DNA of 64,000 nt from Microbulbifer halophilus (GTDB lineage: Bacteria; Pseudomonadota; Gammaproteobacteria; Pseudomonadales; Cellvibrionaceae), in assembly GCF_026183675.1 (NCBI RefSeq), contig NZ_JAPIVK010000002.1, positions 105,765 to 169,764 of the forward strand, read 5' to 3'. Shown here piece by piece: positions 1 through 10,257 of the stretch. The number at the start of each line of letters is the position of its first letter. Position 1 is the stretch's first letter. The notes beneath the pieces were generated by a model that worked only from the letters and a program-made list of their open reading frames with translations, did no database searches and was not told the DNA's origin. Position numbers and translations under genes: made by a program.

Positions 1-532
1 CTTCGGAAATACGCAGGAAGGGGCGGCGGTCCACGTGCAGCATATAGGCCACGGCCACCGACGGTACCGCGTAGAGCGCCCAGGGCACGAAGCTCCAGTG
101 GAACTGCGCATACATATGTCCCCACTCCGCGGCAGAGGGCGAATGGGGGTCGAGATGCAGCGGCGGTGTGGACAGGTAATAGATGGGTTCGACAAACGAC
201 CAGCTGACCAGGCCTATGCCGATACCGGCAGAAAACATCATCGCCGCCCAGCTCAGTTCCGAAAATTCCGGCGGCTCGTCGGTACGGGAGAGCTTCACCT
301 GGCCGTAGCGGCCGAAGGCCAGCCACAGGGCAAAGACAAAAGTGCCGAAACCGAAAATGACAAACAGCCAGCCGAAATGGCCGGTGACGAGGGACATCAG
401 GTTACTGGCCCAGGTCTCCGCCTGTTCCGGTTTCAGGATCAATACACAAGCTACCAGCAAGGCGATCCCGAATGCCGGGATAAAGGCCGTGAGGTCGAGC
501 CTGGGTTTTGTCTGGGAGGAGTTCAAGTACAT
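1..532 (-). CDS. BCCT-family betaine/carnitine/choline transporter, 3' end off the window
   Basis: Only the N-terminal 177 residues lie in the window; the gene runs off the left edge. The reverse strand from the ATG at 532, preceded by AAGAAG, reads through four hydrophobic segments. It contains the BCCT hallmark around residues 104-128, MMFSAGIGIGLVSW followed by SFVEPIYYLSTPP, where the glycine stretch lines the substrate path in BetP/CaiT-type carriers. The family imports quaternary ammonium compounds with Na+ or H+, or by exchange. The neighbouring carnitine genes suggest carnitine or glycine betaine as substrate, which is inference. It lies downstream of the TonB receptor on the same strand, separated by a terminator-like hairpin. 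Confidence 0.85.
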   Translation of the reverse strand, partial: MYLNSSQTKPRLDLTAFIPAFGIALLVACVLILKPEQAETWASNLMSLVTGHFGWLFVIFGFGTFVFALWLAFGRYGQVKLSRTDEPPEFSELSWAAMMFSAGIGIGLVSWSFVEPIYYLSTPPLHLDPHSPSAAEWGHMYAQFHWSFVPWALYAVPSVAVAYMLHVDRRPFLRISE

Positions 533-548
533 CTTCTTAATACCGGTT

Positions 549-583
549 AAAAAAACGGGGGCACCACAAAGCTGTGGTGCCCC
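549..583 (-). terminator. Rho-independent terminator after the TonB receptor gene
   Basis: A perfect 11-bp stem (GGGGCACCACA at 558-568, TGTGGTGCCCC at 573-583) has a 4-nt loop. The A-run at 549-555 becomes a U-tract in the leftward transcript. It sits just past the receptor stop codon and before the BCCT gene, so read-through would be needed for co-transcription. Confidence 0.85.
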
Positions 584-603
584 GAAGCAGCACTATTATC
601 CGG

Positions 604-2838
604 TCAGAAGAATTCCTTGGTGACACTCACACCCCAGGTTCTGGGTTCGCCCTGGATTGCAAAGCCCATTCCGGCCTGTTCGAACGCGTGAGCCACGTAC
701 TCTTCGTCCGTCAGGTTTTTGCCCCAGAAAGCCACCTTCAGGCCATCGAAGTTTCTCCAGGCGATGTTGGCATTGACCAGCGTACGCTCCTCGTCGGCAG
801 CCGCTTCACTGTTATCAACGCTGTAGTATACCTCGCCCTGGTACATGGCGTTGGTGTTGAAGTTGATGGCGGATCCGCCATCCAGCATCCACTCGTAGTT
901 GATATTCGCCGATGCCGTATGCTCCGGAGTGCGGGCCAGGCGGTTGCCCACGATTGCGGGGTCCGATTCAAAGCTCACATATTCGGAATCGGTGTAGCCG
1001 TAGTTGAGCCCCATACGCAGCGCTTCGGTGACATAGGCCGTGGCTTCCAGCTCGATACCCTTGATCTCCGCATCGCCAGTAGCGGTAACCACTTCGCCGG
1101 TTCCCAGGTCTACGGTAAAGCTCTGCAGGTCGGAGTAATCCATGAAGAAGGCGGCACCGTTCAGGCGTACGCGCTGGTCCAGCAGGTTGGATTTGAAGCC
1201 CAGCTCGTAGTTGGTGGCGTTTTCCGGGTCGAATGCCACGGTGGCGCCCTGCTCTGTCGCGGCGATACCGTTGAAGCCACCGGCCTTGTAACCCTGTGAG
1301 ACGGTCGCATAGACGATATCCGAATCGTCGCTGGTATAGGTCAGGGTTGCCTTGGGCGTGAATTCATTCCAGCTCTCGTCGGCGGCCACATCGTAGTTTT
1401 CGGACAGGAAACCGAGCAGGTCCGGTCCGCCGGTGGCGGTACTGGTGAAGTCTTTGTGGTCATAGGTGTAGCGGCCGCCCAGTGACGCACTCCAGAAGGG
1501 GGAAAAGTGGTAGGTGGTCTCACCAAACACTGCGTAGCTGGTGGTTTCGTTGCTCGCGTCCCACACCGGGCGCGAGCTCAGGCCCTCGACACCCATCAGA
1601 TCGTAAATCAGGGAGGAATCGAAGCTTTCAACGCGCTCCACTTCTTCATTGAAGAAATACAGGCCGGTGGTCCACTCCAGTTTATCCGCAGAGGTGGACT
1701 GCAGGCGCAATTCCTGCGTGATCTGGCTGGACTCCTCGGTGGCATCGTTGGTCATCGCAGTGTCGGCTGCCGCCAGGTACTTACCCATCAGGTCATCGTT
1801 GAAGGCGTAATCCTGGGTGCGGTAGGAGGTAATCGACACCAGGTCCACGTCGCCCATGCCGTGGGTCAGCTTGGCGGAGACACCACCCATCTCGCGATCG
1901 GTATAACCGTCCGTGAACAGGTCCACCTTGTCGTGCTGGTTTTCAGTCGGGTGCTCTACACCGAATGCCTCTTCGTAGCCCACAATGCTGCGCGCACCGG
2001 AACCGACCAGGTCGTCCTCGGCGTAGTCGGCGCTCAGCAGCAGATAGGTATTGGCGCCCAGCTCGAAGTCGAGCTTGCCGCGAACAGAGGTGTTGTCCTG
2101 GTCGGCCAGCTCGTTGCCGTTGGCCACGTTGTCGATCCAGCCATCGCGCTCGCGGCTGGACACGGCGAGGCGTCCGTTGACATTATCGGACAGCGGGCCA
2201 CTGACCATGCCGCGCAGTTCGCGCAGGTTGTAGTTGCCGCCGGTCACCTTGATTTTGGATTCAAACGTATCGGTCGGGTTGTTGGTGATAACATTGATCG
2301 CGCCGCCGGCGACATTGCGACCGTAGAGGGAGCCCTGCGGCCCGCGCAGTACTTCCACGCGCCGCACATCGAACATATCGGCCCGGTAGCCACCCGCGCG
2401 GCCAGCGTAGACTTCATCGATGAAAACGCCCACGGAGGCGTCGTCGCCCACGGAACTGGAGTTGGTGCCCACACCGCGGATATACGGCTGCGGGGTCACC
2501 GGATTGTAGTTGGAAAGGGAGAAGCCCGGGGTCATCGCGGAGACGTCTTCGACGTCCAGCATATTGCCGCGCTCCATGGCTTCTTCGCCAAATGCGGAAA
2601 CAGCGATGGGAACACTCTGCAGATTCTGTACCTTTCGCTGGGCGGTGACTGTAATCTCCTCCAGTGTCAGATCGACGGCTTTCTCACCGCCGGCTTCCTG
2701 CGCTGCAACCCCGTGGCTCAGCAGAACAGCCAGTGATGCGGAGATCACCCGGGCGAGAGGCTTTTGTTCAAAATCGGTGCCGATGTTATCAGTTTGCATT
2801 GATTCCCCAATTTGGTTTTTTGCTAAAGATGACTTCAT
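604..2838 (-). CDS. TonB-dependent outer-membrane receptor
   Basis: A 744-residue outer-membrane active transporter that imports a ligand using TonB-ExbBD energy. A signal peptide ends near VAAQ (residue 47), followed by a TonB box EITVTAQ (61-67). The plug domain carries VEVLRGPQGSLYGRNVAGGAINV, of which RGPQGSLYGRN is the family signature, and a beta-barrel follows ending in the outer-membrane signature Phe. Two starts have a GGGGA ribosome site: 2838 (used here) and 2799, which leaves a shorter n-region. The barrel resembles the broad receptor class rather than a classic siderophore receptor. Its position next to a GlxA/CdhR-type regulator suggests a quaternary-amine-related ligand, but the ligand cannot be read from sequence. 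Confidence 0.93.
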   Translation of the reverse strand: MKSSLAKNQIGESMQTDNIGTDFEQKPLARVISASLAVLLSHGVAAQEAGGEKAVDLTLEEITVTAQRKVQNLQSVPIAVSAFGEEAMERGNMLDVEDVSAMTPGFSLSNYNPVTPQPYIRGVGTNSSSVGDDASVGVFIDEVYAGRAGGYRADMFDVRRVEVLRGPQGSLYGRNVAGGAINVITNNPTDTFESKIKVTGGNYNLRELRGMVSGPLSDNVNGRLAVSSRERDGWIDNVANGNELADQDNTSVRGKLDFELGANTYLLLSADYAEDDLVGSGARSIVGYEEAFGVEHPTENQHDKVDLFTDGYTDREMGGVSAKLTHGMGDVDLVSITSYRTQDYAFNDDLMGKYLAAADTAMTNDATEESSQITQELRLQSTSADKLEWTTGLYFFNEEVERVESFDSSLIYDLMGVEGLSSRPVWDASNETTSYAVFGETTYHFSPFWSASLGGRYTYDHKDFTSTATGGPDLLGFLSENYDVAADESWNEFTPKATLTYTSDDSDIVYATVSQGYKAGGFNGIAATEQGATVAFDPENATNYELGFKSNLLDQRVRLNGAAFFMDYSDLQSFTVDLGTGEVVTATGDAEIKGIELEATAYVTEALRMGLNYGYTDSEYVSFESDPAIVGNRLARTPEHTASANINYEWMLDGGSAINFNTNAMYQGEVYYSVDNSEAAADEERTLVNANIAWRNFDGLKVAFWGKNLTDEEYVAHAFEQAGMGFAIQGEPRTWGVSVTKEFF

Positions 2839-2930
2839 ATTTCCCCGTAGAGCCGTTGAGTGGGCGCTATCCTACCGCCTGCCCCGGTATATACTTTATT
2901 TAATGCGACTATTATTTAACCTATTGCGAC
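2839..2930. promoter_or_regulatory. Divergent promoter region, TonB receptor / cdhR-like gene
   Basis: This 92-bp AT-rich stretch separates the divergent starts. It holds two direct TGCGAC hexamers at 2904-2909 and 2925-2930, exactly 21 bp apart. That is two helical turns and the spacing typical of AraC-family half-sites. The second hexamer abuts the regulator start codon. Control by the neighbouring regulator is inference. Confidence 0.45.
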
Positions 2931-3935
2931 ATGACTGAAGATTCATCCGGCCCGAACATGCAGGACACTTTCCAGCCACCCAAATTCGGGAACAGCGACG
3001 TGGTGCATATCGGCTTCGTGCTGGTGCCGAAATTTTCCTTCTTTGCACTGGCCTGCTGTTCAGAGCCACTGCGGGTCGCCAACCGGGTGGCAGGCAGGAA
3101 ATTATTCCAGTTCACCTTCATTTCTGAAGATGGTCGACCGGTCACGGCCTCCAACGAAATGCCGTTTGCGGTGGATTACAGCCTGGGCGACTGTCCGCAC
3201 GAGTATCAGACCGTCGTGGTGGTCTCGGGATTCGATCCGTTGGAAGGCTGTGGAGATGCGCTGTTATCGGAGTTGAAAAGACTGTCCGTCAACGGTGTGA
3301 GCCTGGGCTGCGTGGATACCGGGGCCCATATCCTCGCCAGGGCCGGGCTGCTGCAGGGGCAGAAAGCGATTGTTCACTGGGAGGCGAGCAGCGGCTTCCA
3401 GGAAAACTACCCCTCCATCCAGGTAGTGCCCGAGCGCTTCATGATCGAGGAGACCCGGGTCTCGGCCGCGGGTGGCCTAAGTAGCCTGGACATGATGCTG
3501 AACATTATCGGGGCCAGCCACGGCAACGAACTGGCCATGGCAGTCGCGGAGCAGTTTACCTACAACTATGTCCAGAGCGCCAATGACGCCCAGCGGATGA
3601 GCCCCCGCAGCCGGTTGCGGACCACCAACAAGCGACTGATCCAAGCCGTGCAGATCATGGAACAGCATCTGGTGCCGCCACTGAGCGTCAAGCAGGTTGC
3701 CGAGAAGGCCCGGATCTCGGTCCGCGAGATGGAGAGACTGTTCAAGAAAGAGGTGGGCACCCCACCCAAGCGTTTCTATCGCCACCTGCGGCTGGAAAAT
3801 GCCCGGCAGCTATTGCGCCAGACCGACATGACGGTACTGGATATCGCCATTGCCTGCGGTTTTCAATCCTCCGCCTATTTCAGTGCCGCCTATCGGCAGG
3901 ATTTCGGTATCAGCCCGAGCAGGGATCGCGGTTGA
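2931..3935 (+). CDS. cdhR: GlxA/AraC-family activator, probable carnitine-responsive CdhR
   Basis: A 334-residue regulator with an N-terminal DJ-1/PfpI-like (GATase1) sensor domain, roughly residues 24-200, including CVDTGAHILARAGLL in the nucleophile-elbow region. A C-terminal AraC double helix-turn-helix follows (about 230-330; PLSVKQVAEKARIS and TVLDIAIACGFQSSAYFSAAY). This is the architecture of Pseudomonas CdhR, which activates carnitine catabolism. It lies directly upstream of a BKACE enzyme and a carnitine dehydrogenase, which supports the assignment. Ribosome binding at 2931 is weak; the next in-frame ATG at 2958 is no better. Other GlxA members (GbdR, ArgR) respond to betaine or arginine, so the effector is inferred from context. 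Confidence 0.8.
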   Translation: MTEDSSGPNMQDTFQPPKFGNSDVVHIGFVLVPKFSFFALACCSEPLRVANRVAGRKLFQFTFISEDGRPVTASNEMPFAVDYSLGDCPHEYQTVVVVSGFDPLEGCGDALLSELKRLSVNGVSLGCVDTGAHILARAGLLQGQKAIVHWEASSGFQENYPSIQVVPERFMIEETRVSAAGGLSSLDMMLNIIGASHGNELAMAVAEQFTYNYVQSANDAQRMSPRSRLRTTNKRLIQAVQIMEQHLVPPLSVKQVAEKARISVREMERLFKKEVGTPPKRFYRHLRLENARQLLRQTDMTVLDIAIACGFQSSAYFSAAYRQDFGISPSRDRG

Positions 3936-4064
3936 TCCGCACACCCGCGCTGTATTTCCGCACGCCCTGTCGCAAATTCAAAAGATCCCAGCGGATTATC
4001 GCCAGCGTTTATTAACCGCTTCTCTAGCATAGCCGACGACTTCCCTACTGCCGGAGACGATACA

Positions 4065-4955
4065 ATGAACAACAAGGTGATTATTACCTGTGCCCTGACC
4101 GGCGCCGGGGCCACAACCGAAAAGAGCCCCCATGTGCCGGTCACCCCGAAACAGATTGCCGACGACGTCATCGCCGCCGCCAGGGCCGGCGCGGCCATCG
4201 CCCATATCCATGTGCGCGATCCGGAAACCGGCGCCCCCAGCCGCGATACCGGCCTCTACCGCGAAGTGGTGGAGCGTATCCGCGATTCCGACCAGGATGT
4301 GGTGATCAACCTGACCGCCGGCATGGGCGGTGACCTGCTGCTGGGCCCGGACGAAAAGCCGATGGATTTTGCCGAGGGCACCGACCTGGTGGGCGGCCGC
4401 GAGCGCATCGAGCATATCGAGGAGCTGCGCCCGGAGATCTGCACCCTGGACTGCGGGTCACTGAATTTTGGCGGCGACAACCTGGTCTACATCTCCTCCC
4501 CGGATATGCTGCGCACCGGCGCCAGGCGCGTGCAGGAGCTGGGTGTAAAACCCGAGCTGGAAATCTTCGACACCGGCAACCTCTGGTTTGCCAACCAGAT
4601 GCTGGCCGAGGGGCTGCTGGACGAGCCTCCACTGTTCCAGCTGTGCATGGGCATCCCCTGGGGCGCACCGCCCGATGTGGGCACACTGAAAGCGATGGTA
4701 GACAACCTGCCGGAAGGTGCCCAGTGGGCCGGCTTCGGTATCGGTCGCCACCAGTTCCCGATGGCCGCGCAGGTGATGCTGATGGGCGGCAATATGCGCG
4801 TGGGCCTGGAAGACAACCTCTACCTGAAGAAAGGCGAGCTGGCCACCAACGCACAACTGGTGGAGAAGGCCGCGCATATCGTCGAGCTGCTGGGCGGCAC
4901 CGTCGCCACCGCGGCCCAGGCGCGGGAACGTTTCAACCTGAAAGTACAGGGCTGA
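4065..4955 (+). CDS. cdhC: BKACE-family beta-keto acid cleavage enzyme (probable 3-dehydrocarnitine:acetyl-CoA trimethylamine transferase)
   Basis: A 296-residue TIM-barrel enzyme of the former DUF849 family. BKACE enzymes condense a beta-keto acid with acetyl-CoA to yield acetoacetate and a new CoA ester. In carnitine catabolism 3-dehydrocarnitine becomes betainyl-CoA. Visible family marks are the N-terminal [11 protein letters not shown], the metal-binding His pair in AHIHVRDP (H47, H49), NLTAGMGGD and [14 protein letters not shown] lies 8 nt before the ATG. Nine bases separate it from the dehydrogenase gene downstream. Other BKACEs act on 3-keto-5-aminohexanoate or other keto acids; the carnitine assignment rests on the flanking genes. 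Confidence 0.8.
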   Translation: MNNKVIITCALTGAGATTEKSPHVPVTPKQIADDVIAAARAGAAIAHIHVRDPETGAPSRDTGLYREVVERIRDSDQDVVINLTAGMGGDLLLGPDEKPMDFAEGTDLVGGRERIEHIEELRPEICTLDCGSLNFGGDNLVYISSPDMLRTGARRVQELGVKPELEIFDTGNLWFANQMLAEGLLDEPPLFQLCMGIPWGAPPDVGTLKAMVDNLPEGAQWAGFGIGRHQFPMAAQVMLMGGNMRVGLEDNLYLKKGELATNAQLVEKAAHIVELLGGTVATAAQARERFNLKVQG

Positions 4956-4964
4956 GGGGGCGGC

Positions 4965-5945
4965 ATGTCACACGCAACAGTTATTGGAGCCGGCGTTATC
5001 GGCGCCGGCTGGGTGGCCCGCCTGCTGGCCCAGGGACACGACGTCATCGCCTGGGATCCGGGCGCCGATGCGGAGCGCAAGCTGCGCGAAAGCGTCGACA
5101 CCGCCTGGCCGTCGCTGGAAAAAATCGGCCTGGTGGAAGGCGCCTCGAAAGAGCGGCTGCGCTTTGCCGGCTCGCTGGCGGAAGCCTGCGAGAGTGCTTA
5201 TTTTATCCAGGAAAACGCGCCGGAACGGGAAGCGATGAAAGTGGACCTGCTGGCCGAGATCAGCCGCACTGCACCGCAAGACGCCCTGATCGGCTCCTCC
5301 ACGTCCGGCTTCAAACCATCGGTCCTGCAGCAGAACATGACTGCGCCGGAACGCTTTGTGGTCAGCCACCCCTTCAACCCGGTGTACCTGTTGCCGCTGG
5401 TGGAAGTGGTCGGCGGCGAGCGGACCTCGCCCGAAACCGTCGAGCGCGCAATGGCCTTTTTCAAGGATATCGGCATGCACCCGCTGCATGTGCGCAACGA
5501 GATCGACGGTCACCTGTCGGACCGCCTGTTGGAGGCCGTGTGGAGGGAAATCCTGCACCTGGTCAACGACGGCGTCGCCACCACCGGTGAACTGGACCAG
5601 GCCATCACCCACGGCCCCGGGCTGCGCTGGGCCTTTATGGGCACCAACCTGACCTACCACCTGGCCGGCGGCGAGACCGGTATGCGCCATATGCTGGAAC
5701 AGTTCGGCCCGGCCCTGAAACTGCCCTGGACCAAACTGGAAGCGCCGGAGCTGAACGACCAATTGATCGACCGCATGGTGGAAGGCACGCAGGAACAGGC
5801 CGGCGACAGTTCCATCCGCGAGCTGGAAACCCTGCGCGACAACTGCCTGGTGCGGATCATGGAAGCGCTCAGCGAGTTCGAAACCGGTGCCGGTCAGGTG
5901 CTGGCAGCGCATCGGAAGAAGCACGGCATTCCATCCGACGCCTGA
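4965..5945 (+). CDS. cdhA: L-carnitine dehydrogenase (3-hydroxyacyl-CoA dehydrogenase fold)
   Basis: A 326-residue NAD-dependent enzyme predicted to oxidise L-carnitine to 3-dehydrocarnitine. The Rossmann motif GAGVIG is at 8-13, with Asp31 ending the second strand (NAD rather than NADP). The catalytic-domain signature SHPFNPVYLLPLVEVVGG is present. There is no C-terminal hot-dog thioesterase of the kind fused to some rhizobial carnitine dehydrogenases, and no separate betainyl-CoA thioesterase gene (cdhB) follows. The last pathway step must be encoded elsewhere. It follows the BKACE gene by 9 bp in an evident operon. A generic 3-hydroxyacyl-CoA dehydrogenase is the alternative; length and context favour the carnitine enzyme. 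Confidence 0.8.
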   Translation: MSHATVIGAGVIGAGWVARLLAQGHDVIAWDPGADAERKLRESVDTAWPSLEKIGLVEGASKERLRFAGSLAEACESAYFIQENAPEREAMKVDLLAEISRTAPQDALIGSSTSGFKPSVLQQNMTAPERFVVSHPFNPVYLLPLVEVVGGERTSPETVERAMAFFKDIGMHPLHVRNEIDGHLSDRLLEAVWREILHLVNDGVATTGELDQAITHGPGLRWAFMGTNLTYHLAGGETGMRHMLEQFGPALKLPWTKLEAPELNDQLIDRMVEGTQEQAGDSSIRELETLRDNCLVRIMEALSEFETGAGQVLAAHRKKHGIPSDA

Positions 5946-5965
5946 TTCCGCCGTCTGCCCCTACA

Positions 5966-6055
5966 CGTCGTTCCGGCGAAGAGCCAGTACCGGGCTTGAT
6001 CCGTCACCGGAACCCTGGTGCCCCGAACTGGATACCGGCCTTCGCCGGCATGACG
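5966..6055. repeat. Inverted-repeat intergenic element, about 90 bp
   Basis: CGTCGTTCCGGCGAAG at 5966-5981 is nearly the reverse complement of CTTCGCCGGCATGACG at 6040-6055. An inner stretch carries GAACTGGATACCGGCCTTCG. This resembles the widespread small mobile-looking repeats with GGCCTTCGCCGGCATGACG ends seen in many proteobacteria. It contains no coding sequence. Confidence 0.65.
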
Positions 6056-6078
6056 ATAACTTTGCCCATCCTACGAAG

Positions 6079-6105
6079 CTGTAGAAGCCTGCTTGCAGGC
6101 GAATG
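6079..6105. repeat. REP-like hairpin
   Basis: GCCTGCTTGCAGGC at 6087-6100 is a compact palindrome followed by GAATGG. This matches the style of REP sequences of pseudomonads and their relatives (stem around CTTG, then GAA). It is a single unit in this gap. Confidence 0.5.
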
Positions 6106-6185
6106 GATCGGAGCCTTTTCTATATTCGCTACAGGCGTTTATCGCCATGCCGCCGAAACCCCAGCGGGCAAAAGCGCCCGGCAGA

Positions 6186-6216
6186 CAAAAAAAGCCCCGC
6201 AAATGCGGGGCTTTTT
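6186..6216 (-). terminator. Terminator of the groES-groEL operon
   Basis: The stem AGCCCCGC (6193-6200) / GCGGGGCT (6205-6212) has loop AAAT, with A-runs on the left and T-runs on the right. It can act in both directions, but only groEL ends towards it closely (stop at 6240). Confidence 0.88.
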
Positions 6217-6239
6217 CCGGGTTGGCAGGAAAGGCCGGC

Positions 6240-7916
<1,677 letters not shown>

Positions 7917-7954
7917 TCAGCTCGGGGCGCGCAGCTTGGGCGCAGCCTGTGTGT

Positions 7955-8248
7955 TCAGCCTTCCAGCACGCCGTAGATGTCGCTCTCGCTCATGATGATC
8001 AGCTCTTCGCCGTCCACCTTGAGGGTATTGCTGTCGGCGTAGCGACCGAATACCACGGAGTCGCCGACCTTCACGGCCAGGGCGCGCACATCGCCGTTGT
8101 CCAGCAGCTTGCCCTCGCCCACGGCTACGACTTCGCCCTGGTTCGGCTTCTCTTTGGCAGCGCCCGGCAGCACGATACCACCGGCAGTCTTCTCTTCTTC
8201 TTCCTTACGGCGTACTACGACGCGGTCGTGTAAAGGACGAATTTTCAT
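7955..8248 (-). CDS. groS: Co-chaperonin GroES (10 kDa)
   Basis: A 97-residue lid of the GroEL chamber. [14 protein letters not shown] and [22 protein letters not shown] are characteristic; the mobile loop is the TAGGIVLPG segment. The ATG at 8248 is chosen because GGAGAG lies 8 nt upstream and it gives the universal [10 protein letters not shown]-terminus; a frame extension to 8263 is not needed. Confidence 0.99.
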   Translation of the reverse strand: MKIRPLHDRVVVRRKEEEEKTAGGIVLPGAAKEKPNQGEVVAVGEGKLLDNGDVRALAVKVGDSVVFGRYADSNTLKVDGEELIIMSESDIYGVLEG

Positions 8249-8372
8249 GGATAAGCTCTCCATTGAGTCGTTTTAAGGTTTCCAACGTGGAAGATCCTCG
8301 GCCCATTGGGCTTCGGGTCCTGGCGCCCCGGTCTGTCTCACAGAATCGGGGCAAAAACTGTGAGTGCAGCCT

Positions 8373-8400
8373 ATCTATGGGCGCGCCGGAGAATTTCAAC
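8373..8400 (-). promoter_or_regulatory. Sigma-32 (RpoH) type heat-shock promoter of groES-groEL
   Basis: Read leftward, GTTGAAA (complement of 8394-8400) is followed after 12 nt by GCCCATAGAT. This closely matches CTTGAAA-N(12-14)-CCCCATNT. Initiation would fall near 8365, about 115 nt before the groES ATG. An inverted repeat CTCACAG/CTGTGAG (8337-8343, 8358-8364) follows in the leader. No CIRCE element is visible. Confidence 0.78.
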
Positions 8401-8465
8401 AGCGGCAGGTAAAAAAACTGTGAAGATGGGCCCCGTCCGGGGAATCCGATGGCCAGAGTGGTCAA

Positions 8466-8954
8466 TTATTGATCGGGATCTTTGTCGCGGCGCCGCTCGG
8501 GGTCGCGGGGCTCTTCATGAGAAAAGTCGCCCTCGATCACATCGCGATCCCGGTGCTGCGCCCGGTCGGAGCCCCTGGGCGGCACGCCGCCGGGACCCTG
8601 CACCACGGTGACATGGCGCAGGATACGGCCCAGCAGCAACTGGCGCAGGCCGGGAATGAGGCAGGCAAAACCGAGGGCATCGGTAAAGAATCCCGGCGTC
8701 AGCAGCAGCGCACCGCCCACGGCCAGGAAGATACCTTCCGCCATCTCCCGCGCCGGCAGTTCGCCGGTCTGCATCTTCTGCTGGGCCCGCATCACCGTGG
8801 ACAGCCCCTGGCGGCGCAGCAGCGCCAGCCCCACCACCGCCGTCAACAGCACCAGGCCGATGGTGGGCAGGGCACCGATTTCACTGCCCACGGCGATCAG
8901 GATCCACATCTCGAGGATGGGGATGACGATAAACAACAGTAGTAGCGGGCGCAT
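8466..8954 (-). CDS. fxsA: FxsA-family membrane protein
   Basis: A 162-residue inner-membrane protein with two N-terminal hydrophobic segments (about 2-22 and 26-46) and a third region near 75-100 (FLAVGGALLLTPGFFTDALGF). The tail is charged and proline-poor. Start, length of the core and the GGALLLTPGFFTD motif fit the FxsA/YtzA family. E. coli FxsA overproduction relieves exclusion of phage T7 by F plasmids; the native role is unknown. The position immediately upstream of groES is shared with many gammaproteobacteria. Confidence 0.9.
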   Translation of the reverse strand: MRPLLLLFIVIPILEMWILIAVGSEIGALPTIGLVLLTAVVGLALLRRQGLSTVMRAQQKMQTGELPAREMAEGIFLAVGGALLLTPGFFTDALGFACLIPGLRQLLLGRILRHVTVVQGPGGVPPRGSDRAQHRDRDVIEGDFSHEEPRDPERRRDKDPDQ

Positions 8955-9108
8955 AGGGCGATTTCCTTGGCGGCCATTCGCTTGTCGCGACGGGCGAAAC
9001 TGGGTATTTTCGATATGCTGTAATAAATGAGGGGTGGTGGCAAATTATTCAAGGCGCCTCTTTCTACTCGGCGCCAGCGATGCATTACACAAGCTAGGGA
9101 GGCTTGGC

Positions 9109-10257
9109 ATGGCAAGCGAACAGCAGGACACCATGGAAGTACCGGCCACCGGCCGCAGCCGTCACTTGGCGGACGAGATTCTGGCCGAGGCGGATATCCG
9201 TATCAACGGCGATCGGCCCTGGGATCTCCGGTTACACCGGAAAGCGGCGCTGGACGAAATCGTCGCCCGCCACAGCCTGGGTCTCGGCGAAACCTATATG
9301 CGCGGCGACTGGGATGTGCCGGCGCTGGACCAGTTCTTCTGCCGCCTGCTGGAGGCCGATCTCCCCCGCCATATCAAGCCCTGGCGCAACACCTGGCGCA
9401 TCCTGCGCTGCTACCTGCTCAACCTGCAGAGCCGGCGGCGCGCCTTCGAGGTAGGCGAGCGCCACTACGACCTGGGCAACGATTTCTACGAAGCGATGCT
9501 GGACCGGCGCCTGACCTACAGTTGCGGCTACTGGCGGGAAGCGGAGACACTGGACCAGGCGCAGACCGGCAAACTGGACCTGATCTGCCGCAAGCTGGGC
9601 CTCAAACCCGGCATGCGCCTGCTGGATATCGGCTGCGGCTGGGGCAGCCTTGTGGGCTACGCCGCCGAGCACTACGGCGTGGAGTGTGTGGGCGTGACCG
9701 TGTCCAGGGAGCAGAGTGCCTACATCGACGAGCACTACGGCCACCTGCCGATCACCGTGCACCTCCAGGACTACCGCGGCCTGAAACAGCCCTTCGACCG
9801 CATCGCCAGTGTGGGCATGTTCGAGCATGTGGGGCGCAAGAATCACCGCACCTTCATGCAGGTGGCCAGGCGCTGCCTGAAAGAAGACGGCCTGATGCTC
9901 CTGCACACCATCGGCAAGAACCTGCGCCGCAGCACCACCGACCCGTGGATCGACCGATACATCTTCCCCAACGGCGACCTGCCCTCCGCCGGCCAGATCG
10001 GCGACGCCGCCGACAGGCTACTGGTGTGCGAGGACCTGCACAATTTCGGTAGCGACTACGACAAGACGCTGATGGCCTGGCACCAGAACTTCGAGCAGAG
10101 CTGGCCGCGCTTTGCCGAGCAGTACGGGCAACGCTTCTACCGCATGTGGCGCTACTACCTGCTCTCCTGCGCCGGCGCCTTCCGCGCGCGGCATATTCAG
10201 CTTTGGCAGTGGATGTTTTCCGACAAGTTGCAGGGGGGGATTCAGCGGGTGTCCTGA
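9109..10257 (+). CDS. cfa: Cyclopropane-fatty-acyl-phospholipid synthase
   Basis: A 382-residue SAM-dependent enzyme that methylenates cis double bonds of membrane phospholipid acyl chains, the same length as E. coli Cfa. The SAM-binding motif LLDIGCGWGS is at about 171-180. Other family marks are HYDLGNDFYEAMLD, LTYSCGYW, GMFEHVGRKN and the C-terminal FRARHIQLWQWMFS. The ATG at 9109 is preferred because AGGGAGG lies 6 nt upstream. A GTG at 9034 would add 25 residues without a good ribosome site. The stop codon lies inside an 18-bp palindrome. Confidence 0.97.
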   Translation: MASEQQDTMEVPATGRSRHLADEILAEADIRINGDRPWDLRLHRKAALDEIVARHSLGLGETYMRGDWDVPALDQFFCRLLEADLPRHIKPWRNTWRILRCYLLNLQSRRRAFEVGERHYDLGNDFYEAMLDRRLTYSCGYWREAETLDQAQTGKLDLICRKLGLKPGMRLLDIGCGWGSLVGYAAEHYGVECVGVTVSREQSAYIDEHYGHLPITVHLQDYRGLKQPFDRIASVGMFEHVGRKNHRTFMQVARRCLKEDGLMLLHTIGKNLRRSTTDPWIDRYIFPNGDLPSAGQIGDAADRLLVCEDLHNFGSDYDKTLMAWHQNFEQSWPRFAEQYGQRFYRMWRYYLLSCAGAFRARHIQLWQWMFSDKLQGGIQRVS

